Below, in pieces: positions 18,598 through 26,972 of a stretch of 64,000 nucleotides of DNA. Both the position numbers and the translations under genes were made by a program. The notes below the pieces were generated by a model, which was not told where the DNA came from, searched no databases, and saw only the letters and a list, made by a program, of their open reading frames with translations. The DNA comes from Acidobacteriota bacterium. Its GTDB lineage: Bacteria; Acidobacteriota; Vicinamibacteria; Vicinamibacterales; UBA2999. The stretch's first letter is position 1, and each line of letters opens with the position of its first letter. The stretch is from positions 33,619 through 97,618 of the forward strand of contig CANIBQ010000009.1 of the NCBI GenBank assembly GCA_947465645.1, given 5' to 3'.

Positions 18598-18661
18598 AGG
18601 CCCCAGGGCCCAGGGCTCGGGCCTCAGCTGAGGACTGGGGCCTGAGGCTTGGGGCCTCAAG
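18598..18661. repeat. Period-7 G/C-rich fold-back repeat after receptor gene
   Basis: Nine consecutive 7-base units start four bases after the TAA stop: AGGCCCC, AGGGCCC, AGGGCTC, GGGCCTC, AGCTGAG, GACTGGG, GCCTGAG, GCTTGGG, GCCTCAA. The centre GGCCTCAGCTGAGG is self-complementary, so the RNA could fold as a long imperfect hairpin. Its last bases lead into AAGGAG, the ribosome-binding site of the following pseudogene. Confidence 0.85.
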
Positions 18662-18670
18662 GAGACATTG

Positions 18671-19017
18671 ATGAATAGACGCTCATTGTGCAGACGCTCG
18701 GAGCCGGCGCCGTAGGCTTCACCGTACTGGAACTCCCGGCGCGCGTCGCGGCCGGACAGCAGGCCGCGACCGCACCGGCCGCCCGCGCCGGAGCCAGGGT
18801 TATCAGGATCGGCAGCAACGAAAACGCCTACGGTCCGGCCGCCTCGGGCGGCAACCGCTACCCGGGCCAGTGGGTCGCGAAGTACCCGAACGTCATCGTC
18901 GCGCGGACGTTCTCCAAGATCCACGCGATGGCGGGGATGATGGCGGCCCTCGCGACGCCCGCGATCCAGACGGCATCGCTCGACCACCTCGACGCGCTTC
19001 CCAACGAGCTGACGTAA
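18671..19017 (+). pseudogene. Remnant of a Tat-exported class I/II aminotransferase (histidinol-phosphate aminotransferase-like)
   Basis: The ATG at 18671 after AAGGAG reads MNRRSL and then loses frame. A one-base shift near 18689 restores QTLGAGAVGFTVLELPARVAAGQ, the rest of a Tat-like leader. RVIRIGSNENAYGPA is the usual start of the aminotransferase fold. The text then jumps to YPNVIVARTFSKIHAMAGM, the PLP-lysine region that normally lies some 200 residues later, and ends soon after (TASLDHLDALPNELT). The gene therefore has a start-proximal frameshift, a large internal deletion and a missing C-terminus. It should be non-functional. Confidence 0.75.
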
Positions 19018-19019
19018 GG

Positions 19020-19037
19020 GTCCGGCTGGAGCCGGAC
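19020..19037. repeat. Short perfect palindrome
   Basis: GTCCGGCT-GG-AGCCGGAC is an 8-base-pair hairpin with a 2-base loop just after the aminotransferase remnant. It resembles other short palindromes at 22686 and 23354 in architecture. It may be a dispersed REP-like element; no T-run follows, so a terminator is less likely. Confidence 0.6.
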
Positions 19038-19186
19038 ACTACGTACGAGTACACGACGTAGGCCGGCCAGCCCGGCCACGCCTTCGAGCTTCGTGAAGCC
19101 GGCACCGAGGTCGTCGTCCTCGGCGCCGGCAGCAGTCTTGCTTCCCAGCCTCCTGCTGCGAGCACGAGTGCTCGCGAAGGAGGCAT

Positions 19187-19783
19187 ATGCCACCACGTGG
19201 CAAGAAGATCAGCAAAACCAGCGGCGGTGCGCGCAAGAGCGCCAGCCGCAAGGCCAGCGGCGGATCCCGGACGAGCGGCGCATCCCGCAAGGCCACAGCG
19301 TCTCGCAAAGCGGCGTCTCGTAAAGCGGCGTCTCGTAAGCCCGCATCTCGTAAGCCGGCCTCGCGCAAGAGCACCGCGGCGCGGAAAGGCACCGCTTCCA
19401 GGAAAAGCACCGCCTCTAAAAGAAGCACCGTTTCAAAGAAGAGCACCGCCTCAAAGACGGGCACGGCCTCTAAGAGGAGCACCGCCCTAAAGAGAAGCAC
19501 CGTATCGCGCACCACCTCTCCAAAGGCTGCCGCTCGGAAAAGCGCCGGCCGGACAGCCAACTCGGGCGCCGGAGCACGTACCGCCAGCTCCCGGACGGCC
19601 AGTATGGACGGCCAGGGCCGCGAGCCAGACGAGGTGATGGGGCTCGAAGAGGAGTTCACCGCGGGCGGCGACGACCTCGGTGGCGCGGACCTCGGAGACG
19701 CTGACCTCGGCGGCGACGATCTCGGCGACACCGACCTTGGCGGCGGCGATCTCGGCGGTGACGACGAAGACGATCTCACGTAA
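19187..19783 (+). CDS. Histone H1-like protein with basic repeat half and acidic DLGG repeat half
   Basis: 198 residues; ATG 19187 after AGGAGG (19178-19183). Residues 1 to about 130 are Lys/Arg/Ser/Ala-rich with many S-R/K-K-x-x repeats (SRKAASRKAASRKPASRKP and variants), like bacterial histone H1-type DNA-binding tails. Residues about 145-198 are acidic, built from D-L-G-G/D units (GGDDLGGADLGDADLGG). No folded domain is recognised. The likely role is nucleoid binding, or a polyampholyte that condenses nucleic acid, with the acidic tail as self-inhibitor; this is inference. The low complexity means the repeat number may vary between strains. It is a single gene, upstream of the amidase. Confidence 0.75.
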   Translation: MPPRGKKISKTSGGARKSASRKASGGSRTSGASRKATASRKAASRKAASRKPASRKPASRKSTAARKGTASRKSTASKRSTVSKKSTASKTGTASKRSTALKRSTVSRTTSPKAAARKSAGRTANSGAGARTASSRTASMDGQGREPDEVMGLEEEFTAGGDDLGGADLGDADLGGDDLGDTDLGGGDLGGDDEDDLT

Positions 19784-19827
19784 CAGCGTCCGTGGCGCGA
19801 GCCCCCGTGGGCTCGCGTGACGATCGA

Positions 19828-21354
19828 ATGGGTATGATGGGAACCTTGCGTGCAGCAGCCCCCGTCATCACCGCGATCCTCCTCCTCATCCTGGTGTCGC
19901 TGGCTCAGGCGCAGGGCACACCCCCGCCCACTCCTCTCACGCTTGTCTCGCGGGACGCCCGCCGCGCGGTGCCGACGACGGTGGTCAGCGGCCAGGAGCT
20001 GATCGCGCTGGACGACCTCGCCGCGTTGTTCCAGGTCACCGTGCGGGAAGACGCGCTCGCCGGGGGAATCACCGTCGCGTACAAGGGCGGGACGATTGTC
20101 GTGTCGGCCGAACAGCCCATGGCCTCGGTCAATGGCCGGGTGGTGACGCTGCCCTCTCCGCCGATGCGGGTGGCGGGCCGGTGGTTCGTGCCGGTGGATT
20201 TCATCGCCCGCGCGCTCGCCCCGATCTACGACACCCGCATCGACCTGCGGCGGGTTTCCCGGCTGCTGATCGTCGGCGACCTGCGCGTGCCGCGGGTGGT
20301 CGCGCGGGTCGATACGCCCGGCCCGCCGACGCGGGCGACCCTGGACATCACCCCGGCGGCGCCCGCCACCGTCACCGTCGAGGCAACCCGCGTGGTCGTG
20401 CGCCTCGACGCGGACGCGCTCGATCTGACGCTGCCCGCGACGGGGGCGGGGCTGATCACCCAGGTTCGAACAGGAGACCAGCCGAACTCGATCGCCTTCA
20501 ATCTCGACATGCGCGCCGGAACCGCGCGCGCAGTCGTGACCGAGGCCGACAACGTCACGAGGGTCACGATCGAGGTCCCGCCGGCAAACGCTCCGGCCGA
20601 GACGGCTGTGCCGCTGCCCCCGCCGTCCCCGACGGAGCCGTTGCCGCCGCTCCTCCCCACCTCGCGCGCGGCGCTGCAATTGATCGTCATCGACCCCGGG
20701 CACGGCGGCGCCGATGCCGGAGTCCGCGGACCTGGCGGCGCGCAGGAAAAGCAGATCACGCTCGAGGTGGCCCGGCGGCTGCGGGGCCTGATCGAGAATC
20801 GCCTGGGCATCCGGGTGATGCTCACGCGGGACGACGACCGCGCGGTGGGACTGGACGAACGCGCCGCGCTGGCGAACAACAGCAAGGCCGACCTCTTCCT
20901 GAGCCTGCACCTGAACGCATCGCTGTCCCCCGCCGCGGCGGGAGCGGAGGTCTTCCACGTGCGCCTTGACCAGGAAGGCCAAGACGCGCTGCGCTCGGCC
21001 GAAGGCGAAGGCGCGTCGCTGCCGGTGCTTGGCGGCGCCACGCGGCGGATCGACGTCATCCCGTGGGATCTGGCGCAGGTGCGTCACGTCGAGGCGTCGG
21101 AAGTCCTCGCCGGCATCCTCGAAGAAGACCTCCGCGCGCACGTCACCATGGGACCGCGGCCGGTGCAGGATGCCCCGCTGCGCGTGCTGATGGCTGCCGA
21201 CATGCCGGCGGCGCTCATCGAGATGGCCTATCTCACCAACCCCGCACAGGAAAAAACTGCGCGGTCGGAGGCGTTTCAAACCTCGGTGGCCCAGGCCATC
21301 TACGACGCCGTCCTGCAGTTCCGTGCGTACCTCGAGGAGCGCCGCACCCGGTGA
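19828..21354 (+). CDS. N-acetylmuramoyl-L-alanine amidase (Amidase_3) with AMIN-like and copper-amine-oxidase-type N-terminal domains
   Basis: 508 residues from ATG 19828 (19834 and 19837 are alternatives). After a signal peptide ending near LAQAQG comes a copper-amine-oxidase-N-like domain (about 45-155, VNGRVVTLPSPPMRVAGRWF), then an AMIN-like domain (about 160-265), a proline-rich linker and a zinc amidase domain (about 285-505). Zinc ligands are His in DPGHGG, Glu in the AQEKQ region and His in SLHLNA; the catalytic Glu is in ALIEMAYLTN. It cleaves the amide between muramic acid and the stem peptide in the periplasm, for cell separation or wall remodelling. A GTGA overlap couples it to the GerMN gene. 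Confidence 0.92.
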   Translation: MGMMGTLRAAAPVITAILLLILVSLAQAQGTPPPTPLTLVSRDARRAVPTTVVSGQELIALDDLAALFQVTVREDALAGGITVAYKGGTIVVSAEQPMASVNGRVVTLPSPPMRVAGRWFVPVDFIARALAPIYDTRIDLRRVSRLLIVGDLRVPRVVARVDTPGPPTRATLDITPAAPATVTVEATRVVVRLDADALDLTLPATGAGLITQVRTGDQPNSIAFNLDMRAGTARAVVTEADNVTRVTIEVPPANAPAETAVPLPPPSPTEPLPPLLPTSRAALQLIVIDPGHGGADAGVRGPGGAQEKQITLEVARRLRGLIENRLGIRVMLTRDDDRAVGLDERAALANNSKADLFLSLHLNASLSPAAAGAEVFHVRLDQEGQDALRSAEGEGASLPVLGGATRRIDVIPWDLAQVRHVEASEVLAGILEEDLRAHVTMGPRPVQDAPLRVLMAADMPAALIEMAYLTNPAQEKTARSEAFQTSVAQAIYDAVLQFRAYLEERRTR

Positions 21355-21935
21355 GCCGCCGGCACCTGCACATCGCTGCCGGCGTGCTCCTGCTCGCCGG
21401 CCTGGGATGGGTGATGACCCGCGGGCTCGAGCGGCTGATGTCACCACAGCCAGCGTCGGTTGGCGGCGCGGTCGCCGAGGCGACGCCCGCCGCGGCCGGC
21501 CCGCACATCACCGCCACGTTCTTCTATGCGTCCGAGGACGGGCAGGCGCTGATTCCGGTTCGCCGCGATGTGCCGCTGGCGGAAGGCGTCGTGCCGCAGG
21601 GGCGGGAAATCCTGGCGATGCAGCTGCAGCCGGCGCCGCCACCGTATCTCTCCGCCGTCCCCGCCGGCACCGCGCTGCGCGCGTTCTACGTCACCGAACG
21701 CGGCGACGCCTTCGTCGACCTCAGCGCCGACGTGTCGGCGAAACATCCCGGCGGCTCCTTCACCGAGCTGCTGACGGTCTACGCCATCGTCAACGCCGTC
21801 ACGGCCAACCTGCCCACCATCCAGCGCGTCCAGATCCTGATCGACGGAAAGGAAGCGGAGACGCTCGCCGGTCACGTCGATCTGCGGCGGCCGCTCATCC
21901 GCGACGTCACGCTGGTGCGGGAACCCGGGACGTAA
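21351..21935 (+). CDS. GerMN domain protein
   Basis: 194 residues from a GTG at 21351 that overlaps the amidase stop (GTGA). An N-terminal membrane anchor (HIAAGVLLLAGLGWVM) is followed by the GerMN domain, about 55-180 (TATFFYASEDGQALIPV, TALRAFYVTERGDAFVDLS, VYAIVNAVTANLPTIQRVQ). GerMN proteins sit at the cell surface and are linked to peptidoglycan metabolism (GerM in Bacillus sporulation). The order gerM-rph-rdgB is also seen in Bacillus, which supports the call and a link to the upstream amidase. Confidence 0.85.
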   Translation: MSRRHLHIAAGVLLLAGLGWVMTRGLERLMSPQPASVGGAVAEATPAAAGPHITATFFYASEDGQALIPVRRDVPLAEGVVPQGREILAMQLQPAPPPYLSAVPAGTALRAFYVTERGDAFVDLSADVSAKHPGGSFTELLTVYAIVNAVTANLPTIQRVQILIDGKEAETLAGHVDLRRPLIRDVTLVREPGT

Positions 21936-21955
21936 TGCATTACAGTTGATCCGCT

Positions 21956-22684
21956 ATGCGTGCAGACGGACGTCTCGCTGAACAACTCCGACCGAGCCGG
22001 ATCACCCCCAACTACCTCATTCACGCCGAAGGATCGGTCCTGGTCGAAGCCGGCAAGACCAAGGTGATCTGCACGGCGAGCGTCGAGGACCGCGTCCCGC
22101 CGTTCCGCCGCAACTCCGGCAAGGGCTGGGTCACGGCCGAATACGGGATGTTGCCGCGCGCGACGACCACGCGATCCCAGCGCGAATCGACGGCGGGCAA
22201 GGTCGGGGGACGGACGCAGGAGATCCAGCGGCTGATCGGACGCTCGCTGCGCGCCGTGACGCGGCTGGAAGAGCTCGGCGAGCGCACCATCACGCTCGAT
22301 TGCGACGTGATCCAGGCCGACGGCGGCACGCGGACAGCCTCGATTACCGGAGCCTTCGTCGCCCTCGTCCTGGCGCTCAACAAGATGCGGGAAGCGGACA
22401 CCATCCGGACGATGCCCGTACAGGATTACGTCGCGGCGACGAGCGTTGGCATCGTCGGCGGCGAGCCGATGCTCGATCTGGCGTACACCGAAGACTCGAA
22501 GGCCGACGTCGACATGAACATCGTCAAGACCGGCGCGGGCCTCTACATCGAGCTCCAGGGAACGGCGGAGGCCCTCCCCTTCGGTCGCGAGGCGCTCAAT
22601 CAGCTCCTCGATCTCGGTGACACCGGGATTCGCCAGCTGATCGCCCTGCAGCGCGGCCTGGTGGGGTCGATCCTCGGAAAGTAG
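21956..22684 (+). CDS. rph: Ribonuclease PH
   Basis: 242 residues, the family's usual length. It is a phosphorolytic 3'-to-5' exoribonuclease that trims tRNA 3' ends, acting as a hexameric ring in the cytoplasm. Recognisable blocks are [34 protein letters not shown], the phosphate-contacting arginines in [34 protein letters not shown] and [16 protein letters not shown]. It lies 20 bases after the GerMN gene and just before rdgB, a common pairing. No key residue appears to be missing. Confidence 0.96.
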   Translation: MRADGRLAEQLRPSRITPNYLIHAEGSVLVEAGKTKVICTASVEDRVPPFRRNSGKGWVTAEYGMLPRATTTRSQRESTAGKVGGRTQEIQRLIGRSLRAVTRLEELGERTITLDCDVIQADGGTRTASITGAFVALVLALNKMREADTIRTMPVQDYVAATSVGIVGGEPMLDLAYTEDSKADVDMNIVKTGAGLYIELQGTAEALPFGREALNQLLDLGDTGIRQLIALQRGLVGSILGK

Positions 22685-22685
22685 A

Positions 22686-22703
22686 GGAGGACTTTAGTCC
22701 TCC
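22686..22703. repeat. Short perfect palindrome between rph and rdgB
   Basis: GGAGGACTTTAGTCCTCC folds into an 8-base-pair stem. It starts two bases after the rph stop and ends 8 bases before the rdgB GTG. The GGAGG within it is too far from the start to be a normal ribosome-binding site, and CCTCC would pair with it. It could modulate rdgB translation or be a dispersed element. Confidence 0.6.
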
Positions 22704-22711
22704 GTCAGGGC

Positions 22712-23320
22712 GTGAAGCTTCTCGTCGCGACCACCAACCCCGACAAGTTGCGAGAAATCCTCGCGCTGCTCGCGGATATGCCGGTCGAACTGCTGAGCCT
22801 CGGCGATTTTCCAGCGACCGCCGAACCCGAAGAAACCGGCGACACGTTCCCGGAGAACGCCCGCCTGAAGGCCCTTTACTACGCCGCCCACGCCGGCATC
22901 CCCACCATCGCCGAGGATTCGGGTCTGGTCATCGATGCGCTCGATGGCGAGCCCGGGGTGCGGTCCGCGCGCTTCCTCCGCCCGGACGCGTCCTATCCGG
23001 AAAGGTTCGCGGAAATCGCTCGAAGGCTCGGCGAACGCCCCGACCGGCCCCGGAGCGCACGCTTCGTGTGCGCGGTCGCCGTTGTCGCTGACGGCGAGGT
23101 GATTTACGAGACGACGGGTACGGTGGAGGGAGAAATCGCCCCCGCTGCTCGCGGCCGTGGAGGATTTGGGTACGACCCGATTTTCTATTACCCGCCCTAC
23201 CAGATGACGCTTGGCGAAGTGACAGGCGAAGAGAAGCTGAGAGTGGCCCACCGCGGCTACGCGTTCAGGCGGCTGGCTGGGTGGCTAGGTAGCTGGGTAG
23301 TTCGGAACGGAGAACGATGA
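22712..23320 (+). CDS. rdgB: XTP/dITP diphosphatase (RdgB/HAM1 family)
   Basis: 202 residues from a GTG at 22712. Family blocks: LLVATTNPDKLREI (substrate-binding start), PEETGDTFPENARLKA, IAEDSGLVIDALDGEPGVRSARF, GRGGFGYDPIFYYP, and EKLRVAHRGYAFRRL near the end. It hydrolyses non-canonical purine triphosphates (ITP, XTP) to monophosphates, protecting DNA and RNA. The normal protein would end shortly after the AFRRL block. Here an extra tail, [15 protein letters not shown], is encoded by an octamer repeat running into the 3' end, and the TGA stop lies in a hairpin loop. Confidence 0.95.
   Translation: MKLLVATTNPDKLREILALLADMPVELLSLGDFPATAEPEETGDTFPENARLKALYYAAHAGIPTIAEDSGLVIDALDGEPGVRSARFLRPDASYPERFAEIARRLGERPDRPRSARFVCAVAVVADGEVIYETTGTVEGEIAPAARGRGGFGYDPIFYYPPYQMTLGEVTGEEKLRVAHRGYAFRRLAGWLGSWVVRNGER
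23271..23302. repeat. Period-8 repeat encoding the RdgB C-terminal tail
   Basis: Four 8-base units, GGCTGGCT, GGGTGGCT, AGGTAGCT, GGGTAGTT, are read in frame as part of RdgB. The same unit family occurs on the minus strand at the end of the DUF2071 gene (28731-28758). Confidence 0.75.
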
Positions 23321-23335
23321 CTTGTTCTCCGTTCC
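23304..23335. terminator. Long hairpin spanning the rdgB stop codon
   Basis: Perfect 12-base arms GGAACGGAGAAC (23304-23315) and GTTCTCCGTTCC (23324-23335) enclose an 8-base loop holding the TGA stop (23318-23320). No clear T-run follows. It may be a transcript-stabilising hairpin or weak terminator. Confidence 0.5.
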
Positions 23336-23353
23336 TACCCGGATGGTTGGCCG

Positions 23354-23382
23354 CGGACGGAAGACTCGAGTCTGTCCGTCCG
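23354..23382. repeat. Compound palindrome downstream of rdgB
   Basis: Outer arms CGGACGGA and TCCGTCCG flank the perfect inner palindrome AGACTCGAGTCT with one unpaired base. A looser inverted pair GGCCTGTCGGT / ACCGACTGGCC follows near 23408-23453. The cluster of palindromes with no gene suggests REP-like elements. Confidence 0.6.
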
Positions 23383-23468
23383 GGTTTGAGGTGGCAGGGC
23401 GTGGCGGCCTGTCGGTCTTACGGCTCGTAGGTAGGACTTACACCGACTGGCCAGGCAGGTGAAAACGT

Positions 23469-23696
23469 TTACGTTCGAGCGGCGCGACCTTGGTCAGACC
23501 GCATGAATGATCCATCACGGGTGCGGAAAAGGAACTTCGCATCGACCAGTGCACCCAGCAGCGCGTCGCACGCAGTCCGATCAAGACCCCACAACCGCTG
23601 CGCCTGCGCCGTGGTCAGCCGAAGGCCGGGCATCTCGATATATTCGCCCTGCACTCGCCGAAGTACGTCATCAAGCGGCTGTTGCTGTGCTGCCAT
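23469..23696 (-). CDS. Small winged-helix-like protein of unknown function
   Basis: 75 residues, soluble. ATG 23696 has GGGAG about 9 bases upstream on the minus strand. The middle (LRLTTAQAQRLWGLDRTACDALLGALVDAKFLFRTRDGSF) has the helix-helix-wing pattern of a small winged-helix domain with a final beta-hairpin; similar short proteins are common in soil bacteria. DNA binding is plausible but not shown. It stands alone, with 235 bases to the next gene upstream. Confidence 0.65.
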   Translation of the reverse strand: MAAQQQPLDDVLRRVQGEYIEMPGLRLTTAQAQRLWGLDRTACDALLGALVDAKFLFRTRDGSFMRSDQGRAART

Positions 23697-23963
23697 GATT
23701 GGTGCTCCCTCGTTCCTGAATTGAGTCGTGACCTGGACTTATTGAGCAACCGGGATGCCAGCGTCGAGGTTGATCGCCGGGCCGGGCCCTCCTTCGAAAC
23801 CCTTAATATTTCGTCAGGTTTTTCCTCAACAGTTGCCACCGGTATTCATTTCCGCCCGTGGCTCGTCCATAAGGTGTAGCGAGGCTGACGGCAGGCTGTA
23901 AAAAAACGCGTCACGCTGCTACTGGGGCACATGCGTTGCAGTTTCGTTCGCGGAGGCACTTCT

Positions 23964-24350
23964 TTGACTTTGAACCTCGTCCAGCACCGCAGTGAAAACA
24001 GTATCTGGGACAACGCCGAACGGCCGTGGGATACCGAACGTTATTTCGCCGCCATGATGGCTGGCGCATGCCTGGTCATCGGATTCCGGCGCCGGGCCCT
24101 GCCCGGTCTGCTGCTGGCGGCCGGCGGCGGCGCCCTGGCCTGGTGGGCCGCAACCGGAATCGACCTGCGCAACCACCGCCGCGGGCAGCTTCGTGCGGCG
24201 CTCCCGATGCGCCAGGAACACGAAATGTCCGACCCGGTGATCGAGGCGTCTGAGGAGTCGTTCCCCGCGAGCGACGCCCCCGCGTGGACACCCACCACCG
24301 GCAACACCGGCGCCGCGAAGGGACTGCCGGGCTCGTTCCGAACCAACTAG
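23964..24350 (+). CDS. Small membrane protein with C-terminal EASEESFPASD motif
   Basis: 128 residues from a TTG at 23964 with GGAGG (23952-23956) at ideal spacing; an ATG at 23931 is an alternative with poor context. Residues about 25-70 contain a hydrophobic hairpin (YFAAMMAGACLVIGF, ALPGLLLAAGGGALAWWAAT) like DUF2892-type inner-membrane proteins. The C-terminal third is soluble and holds EASEESFPASDAPAW, a short motif recurrent in small stress-related proteins of Alphaproteobacteria and soil bacteria. The function is unknown. It is followed 12 bases later by the BrkB/YihY gene and probably cotranscribed. Confidence 0.7.
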   Translation: MTLNLVQHRSENSIWDNAERPWDTERYFAAMMAGACLVIGFRRRALPGLLLAAGGGALAWWAATGIDLRNHRRGQLRAALPMRQEHEMSDPVIEASEESFPASDAPAWTPTTGNTGAAKGLPGSFRTN

Positions 24351-24362
24351 GAGACGCGTGCG

Positions 24363-25457
24363 ATGCCGCTCATGCTCGCCTATCTCAAGGTGCCGTTGTC
24401 GTGGGTAGAGATCCTGCGCCGCACCTTTCACGAAGCGTTCTTCAAGGAGAACAGCCTCGGGATGGCGGCACAGATGTCGTACTACTTCTTCTTCGGCCTG
24501 TTCCCTGCCCTGCTCTTCGTGATCGCCCTCGCGAGCTATTTCCCCGTCGAGGCGATGATCGATGAGATGTTCCTGATGCTCGGGGGCTTCGTGCCCCCTG
24601 AGGCGCTGGCCATCATCACCGATCAGATCAAGAAGATTTCGGAAGGGGAACAGGGCGGCCTGCTGACCATCGGCGTGCTGACCGCGGTCTGGAGCAGCTC
24701 CGCGGCGATGACGTCGATCATCGATACCCTCAACAACGCCTACGACATCGAGGAAGGGCGCCCCTGGTGGAAAGTGCGGCTGACGGCGATCGGCCTCACG
24801 GTCGGCGTGGCGCTGTTCATCCTGGTGTCGTTCGGCCTGATCCTCGTCGGGCCCCGGCTGGCGGAATACATCGCCGACTGGACGTTCCTGGGGACGGCGT
24901 TCGAGTGGACCTGGAAGATCCTCCAGTGGCCGCTCGTCTTCGCCCTCGCCGCCACCGGGATCACCATCGTCTACTACTACGCGCCTGACGCAGAGCAGGA
25001 CTGGGTGTGGCTCACGCCCGGCTCCATCTTCGCCACGACGATCTGGCTGGTGGCCTCGCTCGCCTTCAAGTACTACGTCATCAGCATGGGCAACTACACC
25101 GAAGCCTACGGCGCCATCGGCGGCGTCATGGTGCTCATGCTCTGGTTCTATATCTCGGGCCTGGTGTTGCTGCTGGGTGCCGAGATGAATGCGGTGATCG
25201 AACACGCCTCACCGTACGGCAAGGATCCCGGCGAGAAAGTCCCCGGGCAGAAGCGGAAGCTTGGCCACGCGGCGATGCGTGATTGGATGGCCAGGCGCCA
25301 CGGAAAGAGCGGGAAGCCGCCGAGCGCCGCCACTCCCTTCCTCCTGCCCGCGCCGGCACCGAGCGGCGCCTCGTCATGGCTGATCGGCGCGGGAGTGGTC
25401 ACCGCGCAGGTGTGGATGGCGCTTAAAGCACTGCGCAATAAGAAAATCGGCGCGTAG
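24363..25457 (+). CDS. YihY/BrkB family inner-membrane protein
   Basis: 364 residues with about six transmembrane helices (main ones near 40-62, 98-118, 137-165, 185-205, 220-240 and 255-280). Family signatures include SLGMAAQMSYYFFFGLFPALLF, WSSSAAMTSIIDTLNNAYDIEEGRPWW, YNYTEAYGAIGGVMVLMLWFYIS-like text and LLGAEMNAVIEH. The family was once mislabelled ribonuclease BN; its members are inner-membrane proteins of uncertain transport function. The C-terminal 75 residues are polar, basic and proline-rich with a last weak hydrophobic stretch. It lies downstream of the EASEESF protein gene. Confidence 0.92.
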   Translation: MPLMLAYLKVPLSWVEILRRTFHEAFFKENSLGMAAQMSYYFFFGLFPALLFVIALASYFPVEAMIDEMFLMLGGFVPPEALAIITDQIKKISEGEQGGLLTIGVLTAVWSSSAAMTSIIDTLNNAYDIEEGRPWWKVRLTAIGLTVGVALFILVSFGLILVGPRLAEYIADWTFLGTAFEWTWKILQWPLVFALAATGITIVYYYAPDAEQDWVWLTPGSIFATTIWLVASLAFKYYVISMGNYTEAYGAIGGVMVLMLWFYISGLVLLLGAEMNAVIEHASPYGKDPGEKVPGQKRKLGHAAMRDWMARRHGKSGKPPSAATPFLLPAPAPSGASSWLIGAGVVTAQVWMALKALRNKKIGA

Positions 25458-25487
25458 TATACTGCCGCTCCTTATAGGAGGGGTCGT

Positions 25488-26972
25488 ATGCGTAAGACTA
25501 TTTCGTTCGCTCTCATGTGCGCCGTCGCGCTTGGCGCCAGCGCAGCCGCTCAGCAGGGCGCGCTTCAGACAGCCGCCACCACGCTTGGCGTCGCCAACAT
25601 CAAGACTATCCAGTTTGTCGGTGCCGGCCGGAATTTTTCCGTCGGCCAGAACTACGTCGCGTCGGACCCGTGGCCCGCGGTGCCGGTCAAGAACTACACC
25701 GCGACGATTAACTACGACACCGCCAGCATGCGGGTCGAGTTGCTCCGGGAAATGGGTCCACTGATGCCGCGCGGCGGCGGCGCGCCCTTCTTCGGCGAGC
25801 AGCGCCAGGTCCAGGTGGTGGGCGGCAACTACGCGTGGAACGTCGCGGCGCCCGCGGCCAATGCGCCGGCCGGCACCGCGCCCCAGGCGGCCCCGAATGC
25901 AGGCGCCCAGCCGGAGCGCATGCTCGCGCTCTGGTCCACGCCCCAGGGCTTCGTCAAGGCCGCGATGGCCAACAACGCGACGACGCGCCAGACGCGAGCC
26001 GGCACGGAGGTGTCGTTCACGACCGGCGGCAAGTACAAGATGACCGGCATCATCAACGCGCAAGGCCACGTCGAGAAGGTCCAGACCTGGATCGACCATC
26101 CGATCGTCGGCGACATGCTGGTCGAAACGGTCTATACCGGCTACAAGGATTTCGGCGGCGTCACGTTCCCGTCGCGCATCATGCAGTCTCAGGACGGCTA
26201 TCCCTCGCTGGATATCAGCGTGAGCTCGGTGACCGCCAACCCGATGTTCGACGCGCCGGTCCCCGACAATGTCCGCAACTTCCAGGCCCCGGCCGTGCAG
26301 GTGACGGTGCAGAAGCTCGGCGAAGGCGCCTTCTATCTCACCGGCGGTTCGCACCACAGCGTCGCCGTCGAGATGCGCGACCACATCGTCCTCGTCGATC
26401 TCCCCCAGACGGAACAGCGCGCCATGGCCGTCGTGGCGAAGGCGAAGGAGACGATCCCGAACAAGCCGGTGCGCTTCGTGATCACTTCGCATCATCATTG
26501 GGACCACCTGGGCGGCATTCGCACCGCCATGGACGAGGGCGCGACGATCGTCACGCACCGGTCCAACAAGGCATTTCTCGAGCGCGTCGCCAGGACCCCG
26601 CACACGCTGGTGCCCGATCGGCAGGCGGCGTCGAGGAAAGCCGTGAAGATCCAGACGGTGGGTGACAAGGGGCAGCTCACGGACGGCACGCGGGTGATTG
26701 AGATTCACCGTCTCGCCACCCTGGAGCACACCGGCGACCTGATGGCGGTCTACCTGCCGAAGGAGAAGATCATCATCGAGCCGGATGCCTTCACGCCGCC
26801 GGCACAGGCAGGCACGGCGCTGATTCCGCCGGCCGTGCCGTTCGCGCGGGCGCTCTACGACACGATCCAGCGTCAGAAGCTCGACGTGCAGACCATCGTG
26901 CCGCTGCACGGCAACCGCACCGCGGACGTGGCCGAACTGGCCAAGGCCGCTGGCGTCAACGCGACGAACTAG
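25488..26972 (+). CDS. Exported MBL-fold metallo-hydrolase with N-terminal beta-rich domain
   Basis: 494 residues; ATG 25488 after AGGAGG (25476-25481). A signal peptide (about 1-21, ending ASAAAQ) and a 250-residue beta-rich region with an Ala/Pro-rich insert (about 120-140) precede the MBL domain. The metal motif HHHWDHLGG is at about residue 335. Further motif-like text is [17 protein letters not shown] and [10 protein letters not shown]. It differs from the MBL enzyme at 3019 and the two are not close paralogues. The substrate is unknown. It converges on coaA with a 4-base overlap of ends. Confidence 0.87.
   Translation: MRKTISFALMCAVALGASAAAQQGALQTAATTLGVANIKTIQFVGAGRNFSVGQNYVASDPWPAVPVKNYTATINYDTASMRVELLREMGPLMPRGGGAPFFGEQRQVQVVGGNYAWNVAAPAANAPAGTAPQAAPNAGAQPERMLALWSTPQGFVKAAMANNATTRQTRAGTEVSFTTGGKYKMTGIINAQGHVEKVQTWIDHPIVGDMLVETVYTGYKDFGGVTFPSRIMQSQDGYPSLDISVSSVTANPMFDAPVPDNVRNFQAPAVQVTVQKLGEGAFYLTGGSHHSVAVEMRDHIVLVDLPQTEQRAMAVVAKAKETIPNKPVRFVITSHHHWDHLGGIRTAMDEGATIVTHRSNKAFLERVARTPHTLVPDRQAASRKAVKIQTVGDKGQLTDGTRVIEIHRLATLEHTGDLMAVYLPKEKIIIEPDAFTPPAQAGTALIPPAVPFARALYDTIQRQKLDVQTIVPLHGNRTADVAELAKAAGVNATN

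Noticed and set aside
19039..21447. 802-codon minus-strand frame with SPPRSASPRS-like repeats
   Set aside because: Antisense of the Ser/Lys repeat protein and the amidase; the repeats mirror the plus-strand coding repeats.
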